A stretch of 64,000 bases of DNA from Onthophagus taurus (lineage: Eukaryota; Arthropoda; Insecta; Coleoptera; Scarabaeidae). The notes beneath the pieces were generated by a model, which worked only from the letters and a program-made list of their open reading frames with translations, ran no database searches and was not told where the DNA came from. The first letter of the stretch is position 1; the number at the start of each line of letters is the position of its first letter. The stretch lies in NCBI RefSeq assembly GCF_036711975.1, contig NC_091966.1, forward strand, positions 2,797,501 through 2,861,500, read 5' to 3'. Position numbers and translations under genes: made by a program. Of the stretch, positions 1 to 24,343 are shown in pieces.

Positions 1-925
1 GAGGACACTCTTATTAACACTTTGGGAAATTTTCATACTCATATTCCAAGAAATAGATTTTATACGAATTTTTAAAACTTAATCGGTGAATATTGAAAAT
101 TCGAAAAAATTCTCGATCATTCCAAAAATTTTTTTCTCAAAAACTAAAAGCGATTTTTCAAAACGGCTTGTTGCATAAAAAAGAGTATACTTTAATTAAT
201 AATTGGTGATATTTCCAAAAGGATCCTTCAAATAATTAATTTTATAGCGAATTTTGAAAATTATCGATGAAAATTGCAACATCGAAAATGTTATCGAAAC
301 TTCAAATATTGTTTTCCCAAAAACGAAAAGTTATTTTTCAAAACGTGTGAGTTCATTGGAAAGAGGACACTCTTATTAACACTTTGGGAAATTTTCATAC
401 TCGTATTCCAAGAAATGGATTTTATACGAATTTTTAAAACTTAATCGGCGAATATTGCAAAATTCGAAAAAATTGTCGATCACTTCAAAAATTTATTTCT
501 CAAAAACTAAAAGTGATTTGTCAAAACGGCTTGTTGCATTAAAAAGAGGATACTTTAATTAATAATTGACGGTATTTCCACAAGGATCCTTCAAAAAATG
601 AATTTTATAGCGAATTTTGAAAATTATCGATGAAAATTGCAACATCGAAAATTTTATCAAAACTTCAAATATTGTTTTCTCAAAAACTAAAAGTTATTTT
701 TCAAAACGGGTTGGTTCATTGGCAAGAGGACACTCTTATTACCACTTTGACAAATTTTCAGACTCATATTCCAAGAAATTGATTTTATACGAATTTTTGA
801 AACTTAATTGGCGGAAATTGCAAAATTCGAAACAATTGTCGATTATTTCAAAAATTTATTTCTTAAGAACTAAAAGTGATTTTTCAAAACGGGTTTTTGC
901 ATTAAAAAGAGGATACTTTAATTAA
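1..925. repeat. Satellite DNA, ~181 bp monomers in ~362 bp dimers
   Basis: The phrase GAGGACACTCTTATTA recurs at 1, 363 and 726, giving a period of about 362 bp. Each period splits into two related halves of about 181 bp: one half carries AAGAGGACACTC and the other AAGAGTATAC or AAGAGGATAC, and both follow a CAAAAAC...TTTTTCAAAAC block. About five monomers are visible. The array is cut by the window's left edge and stops near 925. A 102-codon open frame at 617-925 lies wholly inside the repeat and is not a gene. Confidence 0.9.
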
Positions 926-1526
926 TAATCGAAAGTGATAACAGCGGCAGTTCTGTTAGTAATGAATGTGATGATGAATTATAAGCGAAGAGAAGAAAAT
1001 TAGACGAAACTGCAACAAGAGATTTTATATATCGTATTGGGATTGTTACAATGAGGTTGCTAATGATAAACCTGATATAAATAAAGTTGTATTTAATGAA
1101 AAAAGTCCTATTCGGGTTGGACTTGATTATTTGCAGTGTCCAACACCTAAAAGAGATACTAATTCCTGTGAATGGTGGAGTACTAAGTAATAGGTTTTTA
1201 ATATCCGGCCAAAGCCGGATGTTTGGAAACTATCCGGTCGGATTTTAAAAAATGTATCCGTTCCACCACTAATTTGGACTAAACCTGGCGACGGTCACAA
1301 TCCATTGAATTGCTACGCATATGCGAATATCTGGTTGAGCCGAACGCCCACGAGCCACGAGCTTCGTGTGCGCTCGGCTCAGCCCGTTTAGCCAGCGGCA
1401 TGTCGGATATCACAACAGCGCTTGACCTTGAGTGTGCATTTCCCGTGAACATGACTGTACATTTAAACAACCTATTGATAAAACAGAAGGTGGAGATAAA
1501 GATATAAAGACTTCGAGATGTAGATG
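926..1526. other. No gene seen; transposon debris
   Basis: There is no conserved coding exon here. Short stretches read like decayed transposon protein, and 1200-1260 holds a cluster of CCGG-containing short palindromes of the sort found near some DNA-transposon ends. Nothing can be assigned to a family with confidence. Confidence 0.4.
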
Positions 1527-2089
1527 AGCAGGGTATTGAGGGGCTACTGCAGGTTTCTGGTGAAGGTCTTACCAACGACGACCTTCAGGAACTGGCAGAA
1601 CAAGGAATTGAAGAAGGCGAAAATAGTGGTTCTGAAGACGATGAACTAAAAGAAGTTACTGCAGATTTTCTTAAAAAAGTTTAGAAACGATAACCGAAGT
1701 AGATCAAATTATAGCTAATGACCCAAATTTTGACAGGAGTGTAAAAGTAAGAAGAGGAATTTTGGATGCGATCGCCTACCACCGACATTTGCTTAATGAA
1801 AGAAAAAGAAAGCGACAAATGATTCTAGACGATTTCTTCGCCAAAAAATCAACAATAACAAAAGAACCAAGACATTCATCATCACAAATACAAACTTTAT
1901 ATATATTTATGCAAAAGTTTGTGTTATATAAAATGCAAATTACTAGTATTACAGTTTAAAATTAAAGCAAAATTTGTTTAGTTTTGGCCGCATATTTCCA
2001 TATATATACTATGTGTAAAAATGAAATCTATTTCGTTTAGCGCTCTTATCTTCAGGAACGCATTTACCGCGCTAAACAAGGTTTTACTG
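1527..2089 (+). pseudogene. pogo/Tigger transposase C-terminal remnant with right TIR
   Basis: From 1527 the plus strand encodes an acidic stretch containing LTNDDLQELAEQG, like the tail of Tigger/jerky-type transposases (CENP-B-like DDE family). A stop is met near 1681 and the reading continues in another frame: DPNFDRSVKVRRG, then a basic helix ending RKRQMILDDFFAKK, the usual Tigger C-terminus. The right end at about 2089 reads, on the minus strand, CAGTAAAACC followed by a run that resembles Tigger terminal repeats, with TA at 2090-2091 as the expected target duplication. Frameshifted and dead; the left end was not found. Confidence 0.6.
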
Positions 2090-2090
2090 T

Positions 2091-2519
2091 ATGTGCTTTT
2101 TGTGCGATTGGGACACAGAGAGCAGGTTAGAAATGGCTAATATTATTCGTGAATATCTGGTACTGAAAGAGAAGATATTGCTGCCTTCACTGCATATTAA
2201 ACTTAGAATTGATAAGAATTTCATCAAAACTGTCGCCAAAAGAAATACAGTTTTCTTGTACTTGAAATTAATTTACCAGAGACTCAGCAAAAGTAAAATT
2301 AAAAAAAGTAGTTATAATAACATTATCATTTTTTCAATTTCGTGGAAAATTCCAATTTTTACAAACATATTTTGTATCGCAATAAATTCATTTTTTCCAT
2401 GAGGCGTACTAAATGGTCCAGATATACGAAAGCTAATTAAAAGTGACGCATTCAACAATGTTTTGATTGACGCTGAATTGGATGCTTGGAAGGCAATCAA
2501 AGAAGTAATAGAAGGTTAA
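2091..2519 (+). pseudogene. Remnant of an arthropod repeat-associated protein (CFLCDWD...KILLPSLHIKL type)
   Basis: The plus strand reads CFLCDWDTESR, then EKILLPSLHIKLRIDKNFIK and RLSKSKIKK. After about 100 bp of unrelated sequence it resumes with NGPDIRKLIKSDAF and DAWKAIKEVIEG before a stop at 2517-2519. From memory this matches an uncharacterised protein present in many copies in arthropod and cnidarian genomes and associated with repeats; the function is unknown to me. The 5' part is missing: the recognisable text begins exactly where the Tigger remnant ends, which suggests that the Tigger insertion split it. Confidence 0.5.
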
Positions 2520-3335
2520 CAGGTTAACATCGTTCTCGAAAATTGGCGTCCAAATGTCCTTGAAAATTTATTATTTATATCATCATCTGGACTACTTCAG
2601 CAGATAATTGGCCACCTAATTTGATGGAAAAACCAAACGCTATCATCAAGTTACTATGCCACTTGAAATGAGGTAGGCATGTGTTCGAAGACATGGATGA
2701 TCTTGATGATGAAGAATTTTCAGAAGGTGCAGTAGAGCCAGCAGTGGAGTCAGAAATTGACATTATGTGTGGCTTAAAAACTGATGACAGTGATGATTGC
2801 AATAGCGATGACACTAGCCAAGAATAATCACCATTGAAAAGTCTAGAGCAATGTTTATGAACAAATAAATTTTGTTCTTCCTTAATTTTTGTTAATAATT
2901 TCCATAAAATCAATACTTTTTTATAGTTACAATTCGTAAACTCAAGTAAAGACGTTATTTTTCAAAGAGAATTTGTTTTTTTCAAAATAATTTGACAATT
3001 TTTTGAAGATTTCATTTGATAAAATTAGTCCAACTTAATTTGTTACATGGATATATTAATAAAAATTATTTATTTAAGCCTCAGCTACAATTTTGCTAAA
3101 GAATGAAATGAGAAATCATTAATGGTTCTTGAGTTATAACTGAAAAACTAAGCAAACAAACGTCAAGATAAGGAAAAAATATAAAAGATCATAAAAAAAA
3201 AGTTTGGGCTGAGAAAACATCAAAGCCTTTGGAGGTTTTACTCTACTGGCTAACTATTTTCACCCTGACTTGGAATTTTTCACCCCCCAAAATGGCTTAT
3301 GCACTGTTCCATAACAATTATAATCAAATATGTAC
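2520..3335. other. No gene assigned; acidic fragment and degraded repeat
   Basis: The plus strand from about 2687 encodes a short acidic tail (MDDLDDEEFSEG ... DSDDCNSDD) that ends in a stop at about 2827. It could be the C-terminus of a transposon protein, but no family was recognised. 2900-3330 shows only AT-rich sequence. The missing 3' exons of the delta-COP gene should lie to the left of 3336 but were not seen here. Confidence 0.35.
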
Positions 3336-3996
3336 CATTCTAACGGCAAGATGAACTTTTTCCTCATGAGAATCCATTTCGACGAAAGTTCGTATTTGAG
3401 ATAAATTGACACTCTCCCTATAACCCAAAGCGACAATCTCGTCGAACGCAAATATAATATTAAAGGCATTTTCCGCTATTTCATTTTCTTCTAATGAACG
3501 GCAATACTCAGGTATCTAAAACAACGATAATTATGCGAGATAACTTGAAAAAAAGCTTTTTTAATCGTTCGTACCACCCTAGCAAATAATCTCAGTGTTT
3601 CTAAATCTTCTAAAATATTACTGGCTCGAGTTGTGATTAAAACCATGTACAATCTTTCCATAGGTTGATAAACATATCGAACTGAATCAGTTTCGACGAA
3701 AGTATGTTGTGTTCCAGCAGGAATAAGTTTTGGAAATGCAGCTAAAAGCCCCTCAATGCGAGCTTTAGTCATTTCTACAAATTGCCTTGAGACAATTGCT
3801 AAAACACATAGTTTTATAGAAAAAGTATTACATATTACACAAATACTTACTTTTTCCAGCTTTTGTACACACCGCCGCAGCTATTAACACCTAAAAAAAC
3901 ACAAACACGATTTACCAGAGGGTACCATATAACAAAACAATTAGAGAGCAAATGTTTAATTTAATTATGCGCGAATTTATTTGGTTTTCTTACCAT
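3336..3996 (-). CDS. deltaCOP: Coatomer subunit delta (delta-COP / archain), first four exons
   Basis: delta-COP is the medium (mu-like) subunit of the COPI coat, which drives Golgi-to-ER and intra-Golgi vesicle transport. Exons on the minus strand, 5' to 3': 3996-3994 (the ATG alone), 3890-3851, 3798-3575 and 3515-3336. All have GT donors and AG acceptors and join to 149 codons in frame. The protein starts [14 protein letters not shown] and contains [55 protein letters not shown] and [14 protein letters not shown], matching the N-terminal longin-like domain of delta-COP almost residue for residue. The family is about 510 aa long; the remaining ~360 aa, including the mu-homology domain, are not visible to the left. 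The last exon ends at ...HLAVRM followed by GTACAT, a plausible donor, so the gene either continues beyond the window or is a truncated copy. It is divergent from poly(A) polymerase. Confidence 0.88.
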
Positions 3997-4617
3997 GGTT
4001 GTTGGGTCTTATTTACGATAAAAACAAGTAAAACATAAACGAAACTATTGGATTTATCCTATTTTAAACATTCCAAAGGATCGGAAAAGATGACGTTGAC
4101 GTGTATTCACGGAGATTGAATGACGTGACTGTAACCAAACGTTGGCAACAGTTGGTAATAAAATATCTCCAAATAATTCTTTTATGACAAGGTCATATTT
4201 TATAAAATTTTTGCAAATTACCCAAAAAATTATTTAATGTAACAATACAGGTATTAAAAATATTAAATTAAAAAAAATACACAAAATCAAAAATTACAAT
4301 ATGAATTAACTGATAGATGTCGTTAGTATAGAAATTTGCGTTAGTAAAGTTTGCAGGGTTGCCAATACAACACATGTCATTGTCTTGCTCGCGTATTATG
4401 TTATAAAAGGAATGTTTTTGTGATTTATATATGAAAAGTAAATACTCTAATTACTGTATTTGTATAAATGTAAGTAACGTTTAACCAAATTTAACCAAGA
4501 TAAACGTGTATGCCGAATTTAAGTGTGGCGTCCGGCGTTTTATGGTTTGTTTATATCAACTTGTCGCGGTTTCGCGATATCTTATAATGACTTCCTACAA
4601 CTTGGTGTTTCAGTAAA
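3997..4617. promoter_or_regulatory. Shared intergenic promoter region, delta-COP / poly(A) polymerase
   Basis: The start codons of two divergent housekeeping genes lie 621 bp apart. No transposon is recognised here, unlike most non-coding DNA in the window. 4400-4617 is likely 5' UTR of the poly(A) polymerase. No clear TATA box was assigned. The assignment is inferred from gene layout only. Confidence 0.5.
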
Positions 4618-17579
<12,962 letters not shown>

Positions 17580-17677
17580 TAACCATCAATTGTAACATAA
17601 ATCACGTTAAAATGTGCGTATTGATTTACTTGGATTATTAATTTTTAAAGTTAAATTTTCACAATAGGATGAAAATG

Positions 17678-17683
17678 AATAAA
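17678..17683 (+). terminator. Candidate poly(A) signal of poly(A) polymerase
   Basis: AATAAA lies 99 bp after the stop codon. Another AATAAATAATAA run is near 18800, so a longer 3' UTR is equally possible. Confidence 0.4.
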
Positions 17684-20600
17684 AAAAAAAATAAATAACG
17701 TTATAGTGAACAAAAAAATGGTGGTGACATTGGATTATTTGGTCTTCTTGTTTCTTCTAGATTCCAATAAGTAAATAACATCGGTCCCACTCAAGATATC
17801 CCCTCATTAATTCAAGTACGTATCTTTAATTACAATATCCGTCGTAGTCGATTGTGTTGTAAAATATTATCGCAATTTAGTTTTTTTTAAGGGGTAAAAT
17901 TAAGCCCTACTTATTTTGTTTTTAGGAGTATGTTACGTATTCTTGAGAATGTATGTGTATATTATAGAGAGTGACCAATAATTGTGGCTTAATTTTTTAT
18001 GTCTGCGTGTATATCTAATTGTTTTTTTTATTAATTTTTTTATAAACCATGTTGTTGCGATAGTATTTTACTCCCCACCTTTATTCATTTCACATTCATT
18101 AATGGTAATAAAATCAAAATCGGAGTAAATTAAATTGTTAAAATCACTTGTAAATTTGACATGCGTGACTTCAACAATGAATTTTAAAAGATTTTTCAGT
18201 TTTTATTTGACGAAAGTTTATTTTCCTTTAAATTAGAAATACGTATATCATATAAGTTGAATTATTTTTTTGAGAAAAAAAAAAGAAGAAGAAATAGATG
18301 TTATTTTAGTTTTTTCCCTAAATGTCACTTAAATGTATTTTTTTACTCGAGGATGTTTTAAAAATCATAATAACACGTTGAAGATTTTCTTATTAATTTT
18401 TTCTTTCAAAATGTATATAAAATATTTTATTAATTAGTAGTACCTTTTATCTAAACAATTGTAAAGGTATAAGTTAAAAACTCCAAAAAAAAGGAATCAT
18501 TAAAAATAAACAAAAATTAATTTAAAATTATAAAAAAATCCGTATTTGAAACGGACATTTGCCGTATTCTTTTGTACTATATCATTTTTTTTAAGATCCA
18601 TGTAGATCGAAATTGAAAATACGAAAAAATAAGAAATCGTGGGGATTGTTTATTGATCGGAAAGTATTCATCGTTCGAAATTTTTCACTACATTAGTAGT
18701 TAATTTTTTTTGCTTTCGCGAGTTTCTTAAAAAAAATCTAAGAAGATTTTGATTCTGTTCTAGATTTTGTAAGTAATCATGTATCATTTTCTTTATATCA
18801 ATAAATAATAACCCATCCCACAATGTGTTTTAATTATTATATACTCCCTTAATCCTTAATAATGAGAGTAATTGTCTTCTTTGGGTGCCTATTTGATTCT
18901 AGATAAGAACTATGTCTATAAGTTTGCAATCCACGATATTGTAATAATATTAGGTTCCACTCATAATTTTATTAATTAATTAATAAACAATAGTTTTGTT
19001 ATAAGAAATAATTACAATAAAGAGGAAATAATGACATTCCGTAGAAAAATCCTTGTAAATCGAGAGCCTAGAGAGTTTATTAGTACTTCTTCAAATCGTT
19101 CAAATTAATATTATAATTAAAATATAAAGAACAGCTCACGTATTGATATCAAAGTTGATGTACCGAGGATAGTTAAAGCTGATCGTTGAAAAATTTCATA
19201 AAAGTTTGTTATAGTTCTCATTGATTTCGTCGTTATTTGTAAAAATGTTTTAATCAATGATAAATCCGTCCGTATTTCCATCGTAGATTAAGAAATATTC
19301 TTGTATTTAGTTAAAAAAAAAAGAGGCCACAAAAAAAACGAAACATAACCTCCAAATTCAAAGTATTCAATTTATGGGTGATTACAGCCAAAAAACTTCT
19401 TGAAATACCTAAAAACATAAAGCTTATAATGAATTACATCAGATTCAAGTGATTTTAATCAGTTTAAAACCGAAATGTTGAAAATTAAAAATGTGAAGAT
19501 TTTGAAAGAAACGGAATATAAATTTTGGAATTAAAGAAGAATTAATGTGAAAAATTGTGTCAAAGGGGAATGAAATAATTCAGAGTATTCAGACATTGAA
19601 GGATTTCAATAAATATAGTTTATTTAAAAAGTAATTTTTGAAAATTTGGAAGAAAAACCAAATGTCAATAAGAGATGGCGCTCAGAAATACAAATTTTTT
19701 ACACTTTTTCTTGTGGTATCAAAGAGGGTGATGGACAAAAAAGAGAAGTTTTTGTCGATTTTTGCCGAAAAAAGGGTGAAAAATGAATAACGAAGACGCG
19801 GAATTCGCTTCCTGATCATCATTGAGTAAACATCTATTTCGAAACGCTCGTGAAATCCTACGAAGATAAATTTCTGAAGAAAAAACATAACCAAAGAAAT
19901 TCACAATTGAGGGAGAAGAAAAGAAGCTAAAATTAATTAAGAAGTGTACGATAACCAATCTGGGAAAGAAGACATCGGAATAGTTTTTTCCGGAAAGCCA
20001 CCAAGGGGGTACCAGCACATTCCACCAAGGGGGAAAAAGGAGCAGTTCAAACCAGGGAGGAATCAAGATTTCAATCAATTCCACCAACATCTGTAAAACC
20101 AAAGAAGTTAAGATTTTTTTTTATTTTCGATATACCATTTCTAAAAAAATAACTCACTTACCTCGTGTGTAATCCAGAGCGAATCAAAATCAATTATTTC
20201 AGATCACTTTGATTATTTCAATTATCAGAATCAATTTATTTAAGAAGTTTTAGAGCTGAAAGTTATAGATTAACTTCAATGTTTTTTTTTAAAACATGAG
20301 CAACTGTGTTTCGTTTACATGAGCCCTAGAAAACAAACCCTGAGATCGTTTACTTTCGTTATTTTTTTTTGTAGTCTCGTGTTAGATATTTTTTTTTTGT
20401 TTCAATAATTTTTTTTTTGTAAAGTATTTTTTCTATTTTCTATTAAAGATTGTTATTTATTTATTGTATTTAATTAAAGTATTTTTATTCATTTTCGAAA
20501 GACGAATACACATATTATCACAATATCCTTCTTCCTAGTCCTCTTCTACCATACACTTACCCATGGAGGACGAACCTCAAAAGACGGTATTTGCATCATA

Positions 20601-20749
20601 ATATATCCAAGATATTCCAGTTTTAGTAATGTAAGCTGCCAACTTTACAGGCAGAGAAGAGGCCTAGTCGCCAACTGTGGCGTAACAACGGACTGAAGAT
20701 GATTCCAGTTTTCTTTTCTTGTTGATCTCATTACTGCCGTAATTTATTT
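17684..20749. other. Long 3' flank of poly(A) polymerase; no gene recognised
   Basis: AT-rich, with short open frames only. 17684-18830 may be extended 3' UTR. 19640-20110 is purine-rich on the plus strand with two CCACCAAGGGGG words (19998 and 20022), but no frame stays open. No transposon protein was recognised. Confidence 0.4.
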
Positions 20750-21113
20750 ATGAAAAGGTAATTAAAAGTACAGATCTTTGAAAACTGGTTTTATTAAATT
20801 AAGTGTGACTAGTCCATCCTCAGAGACTACTTTTACAAGAGTTCATAAAAAAGTCATATCGTTAAATATTAAGTTTACAAAAGCTTCGTAATTATTCAAA
20901 ATAAAATTTAAAATTAAGGATAAAATTTACAAGTCGACACGTTAAAATTGAAGAACATTCTTATAAACTTAATATTTAACGAGATGACTTTTTTGTGAAC
21001 TCTTGTAAAAATAGTCTCTGAGGATGGTCATGGGCCGAAACTGGTCAGACTTAATTTAATAAAACCAGTTTTAAAAGTACAGATTAAGAAAATTAAATTA
21101 ATTACCTTTTCAT
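20750..21113. mobile_element. Fold-back element B with hammerhead-like motif
   Basis: The left arm (20750-20880) and right arm (20960-21113) are inverted copies. The ends ATGAAAAGGTAAT / ATTACCTTTTCAT match, as do AAACTGGTTTTATTAAATTAAG, AGTCTCTGAGGATGG and AACTTAATATTTAACG with their complements. It is clearly the same family as element C (57528-57997), sharing TCGACACGTTAAAA in the centre. The left arm has lost about 15 bp of the ribozyme-like motif; the right arm keeps it. Confidence 0.75.
21013..21051 (+). ncRNA. Hammerhead-ribozyme-like motif (element B, right arm)
   Basis: Stem I is AGTCT (21013-21017) with AGACT (21047-21051), a perfect 5 bp helix. The core CTGAGGA fits CUGANGA, followed by an extra T. 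Stem II is GGTC/GGCC around ATG, followed by GAAA (21037-21040). A CTGG loop is followed by TC, with predicted cleavage after C21046, the classical GUC-like position. Confidence 0.6.
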
Positions 21114-22077
21114 GATATAACAACTGGTAAAATGGATTTTAATTATAATTATCTAATTTATTTACTCTATCCACCCATGAAATCCTTAGTACTCTTCTAT
21201 AGAGGAACATTTGACTTTAATATCGATGCTGAAGTTGTGACTTTTGAACGATTGAAGGCGACTTTCACTTTCTGTATTTTACACCTTTTCTCCTGATAAT
21301 GATCCCTAGATAGGCGAGCTGATACCCTCTCTATTGGTGTGTCTTTAATGTTAACGTTTGAAAATATTTTACATCGAAGGTTCCGAATGAACAACCCATG
21401 CTACCAAAATTTCAAACCTCTACGAATAGTGGAACCTGAAATAGTATATTAAAAAACAAGTTTCGTAAGACACGCTTGAAATGCACGAATTCAAGTTTAC
21501 GAATGGCGAAGCCACGAGTTTTTTAATGAATGAGTAATTCGCGTTTTTATCCTTTTTTTTGAAAAAAAATAAAATAAATTTTGACAATGTAGGGAAATAG
21601 GTATGTAGCAGTTGGTAACACCGTAACACTTGAAAATATAAATTTGAATTGACAATTAGAAACTGTCAAAACACAAAATGTATTCACCTGAAAAAAATGT
21701 TTCATGTACACCTCCCAAAATAAGAGAAATTCCTCAGTGTTCAATGTCTTCATCATTGTGGACCTTGTATTCGATGCTAAGAACGTGTTTAAACATCCAT
21801 AGACAAAAATTGTCACATTGACAACTAGAAAAATTAATGTCTTGTAATGTTTTGTTGGTGACCCAATGTCACCAACTTGAACTGGTTCCATAAAATGTTA
21901 CTAAAATCTCATTACAGCATCAGATGCTGTAAGGAGTCTCATTACAGCACCCGTTTGAGTACTGTTAGAGCTTTCATTACCGTCGCGAATTACAAAAAAG
22001 TGCTAACGAACCAATTACGTGACATTTTAAATTTGAAGTTAGTTATCAGTTATCATATTATCATATAATGATATAAT
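21114..22077. other. No gene recognised
   Basis: A 114-codon minus-strand frame (21891-21547) begins MEPVQVGDIGSPTKHYKT and includes a hydrophobic stretch, but no family was recognised and the composition is like the surrounding AT-rich DNA. It is not called as a gene. Confidence 0.3.
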
Positions 22078-23480
22078 AGACAAATGGACAACTTCATGGT
22101 GTTCTTTCATGATGTATTCTTTCCTTTTCTTTGTTCTTTCTTTATTAAAAAACCTTTAAAATGAGTTCAAACATGATGCATTTATCTCGAAAAACAACAA
22201 AGTTGTAATAAAAAATATTAAAGTTGGCAACATTGAAATTAGCAACCTTAATTTTTCATTTTTTTATTGTTTTTGTGATAAATTTTAAGACATTTTATAA
22301 AAATTAAGAATTTGTTAAAATGACATTGATATTTCAAACCGGAAGTTGCTTATATTGGAATTAAACGTATCATGTTTGGGCTCATTTTAAAGGTTTTTTA
22401 ATGAAGATTACAAATATGTCAAAATTGAGGTTGACATTTTAAACCTGAAGTCAATTACCATATAATAGACAAGTGTACAACTTCATAGTGTTCTTTCATG
22501 ATGTATTCTTTATTAAAAAAATCTTTAAAATGAGTCCAAACATGATGCACTTATCTCAAAAAAGTTTGAATAAAAAAACGTTAAATCCGAAGTTAGCAAC
22601 AATGAAGATAGCAATTTAATTATTAAATATTAATACCAACCTTAATTTTTAATTTTTTTTTATTGTATTTTTGTTTTTGTGATAAATTTTAAGACATTTT
22701 ATAAAAATTAATAATTTGTCAAAATGACATTGACATTTCAAACCGGAGGTTGCTTATATCGCGACTACTATTGGAATTAAACGTATCATGTTTGGGCTCA
22801 TTTTAATAGTTATTTAACCAACAAGTCTATTAATGAAGGCGATTAATTATCGAGATATTTTAACGTTAATTATTGAGATAATTAATCGCATTTTAATATA
22901 CGAGTTAGTTACAATATTTTTCCGTTGACCGTCTTTTCAACAAAATAGAGAAAATCCATCGTTGAAAAATCACCCAATTCTATCACTGGCATTTGATAAA
23001 CTTTAAGAAAATCCGACCGAACTAATATACTAGTCAATTTTGTAAATATTCTCCAATGAAATCGGTAATACCGACCGAACTATATCTATTCGGTAAGACT
23101 ACAATAATAAGTTTTGACTTTTGACACATTAAAATCGTCTATTAATAGGTGTCATTAATGAATGATTTTGTATACATTTATAAATCATATAAATACACGG
23201 TCGACGGAAAAGGATTTTTCACGACAATTACAAATATGTCAAAATTGACGTTGACATTCCTAACCGGAAGTTGACTATAACTTCATTAATATTGAAGATA
23301 AATATGTCGTGTTTGTACTTATTTTAAAGGATTTTTAATGAAGATTACAAATATGTCAAAATTGAGGTTGACATTTTAAATCTGAAGTTAGTTATCATAC
23401 AATAGACAAATGGACAACTTCATGGTGTTGTTTTATGATGTATTCTTTATTAAAAAAAACCATGAAAATGAGTCCAAGCA
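22078..23480. repeat. Array of direct and inverted short repeats (MITE cluster)
   Basis: The unit GACAAATGGACAACTTCATG, then GATGTATTCTTT and ATGAGTCCAAACATGATG, occurs at 22078, about 22463 and about 23400. Inverted partners carrying ATCATGTTTGGGCTCATTTT occur near 22368 and 22787, with a diverged one near 23305. Each direct/inverted pair would fold back. The phrase GTCAAAATTGAGGTTGACAT recurs between them. No ORF of known type. Confidence 0.65.
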
Positions 23481-23483
23481 TGA

Positions 23484-23762
23484 TGTTGCTAGATATCACT
23501 ATGTTGTATATTTTTATTGCACTAAAACTAGAACTAACACTAGACCTAGAAGTAGAAACATTTGAGTTAGAAACATTTTAGCCGTGCGTCTGAAGACGCA
23601 GTGTTAGTTCTAGTTTTAATTGTTACTAAGCGTTAAATTGTTGTCTATTTTTACTGAAATAGAACTAACATTAGACCTAGAACTAGAATCATTCGGGTTT
23701 AGCCGCACGTGTCTAAAAACGGCTAAACCCGATTGTTTCTAGTTCTATATTTAGTGTTCGGA
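23484..23762. repeat. Hexamer-armed hairpin repeat (dispersed copy 1)
   Basis: Two hairpins with CTAGAA/CTAACA/CTAGAC hexamer arms lie next to a flank, AGATATCACTATGTTGTATA, that reappears inverted beside the copies at 50173 and 51903. See the main array at 52751-53685. Confidence 0.75.
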
Positions 23763-24282
23763 ATTCGAGGTACTTGACGATCTCGGATATCTAGATTCAT
23801 TTTCAAAAATTTTCTGATATAAGAGTACTAAAATTTTACGTCATTGTAAAGAGAAAACAAATCTCTATCAAATGAGCCTAACGAAAGGATACATTGCTAT
23901 TTAAAAAACTTCAAGTGTTATTCGTTGTTCATTTATTTTCTGAAATCAAAATAACGGCAAACAAAATATTAATCAACTTTTGTATAAAATGTTACGGGAT
24001 ACGGGACACCTGTATACTATATTCCATACATAATGGGCACCTGTATATTATATTCCTCCAATGACGTCACGTTTCCTACATCACCCCGTCAACGTCAATT
24101 TGTTCGAGTTGGATAACCTTATAACATACTCAACGGACCTTGGTAAAATCGAAAACTGTATTATCTTTGAACATTGAATGTCAATCTGACTTAATTCCTT
24201 TTAAAAACATGATATAACAAAATTCTCTATTAATGTTACCAACTGCAACCAACTAGTAAAAACGAATAATGTGAAAATAACA

Positions 24283-24288
24283 TTTATT
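24283..24288 (-). terminator. Candidate poly(A) signal of RAD50
   Basis: AATAAA on the minus strand, about 56 bp downstream of the RAD50 stop codon. Confidence 0.5.
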
Positions 24289-24343
24289 CAAAAGCAACTA
24301 AATTTACATAAATAAGTTTAACAGACAAAGAATTATAATAAAC

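Noticed and set aside
617..925. 102-codon plus-strand ORF
   Set aside because: Lies entirely in the 181 bp satellite; its translation repeats with the monomer.
19719..20102. 127-codon minus-strand ORF rich in Trp and Pro
   Set aside because: It arises from a CCACCAAGGGGG repeat; no conserved domain.
21547..21891. 114-codon minus-strand ORF with a hydrophobic segment
   Set aside because: No recognisable family, no splice context, AT-rich composition like flanking DNA.
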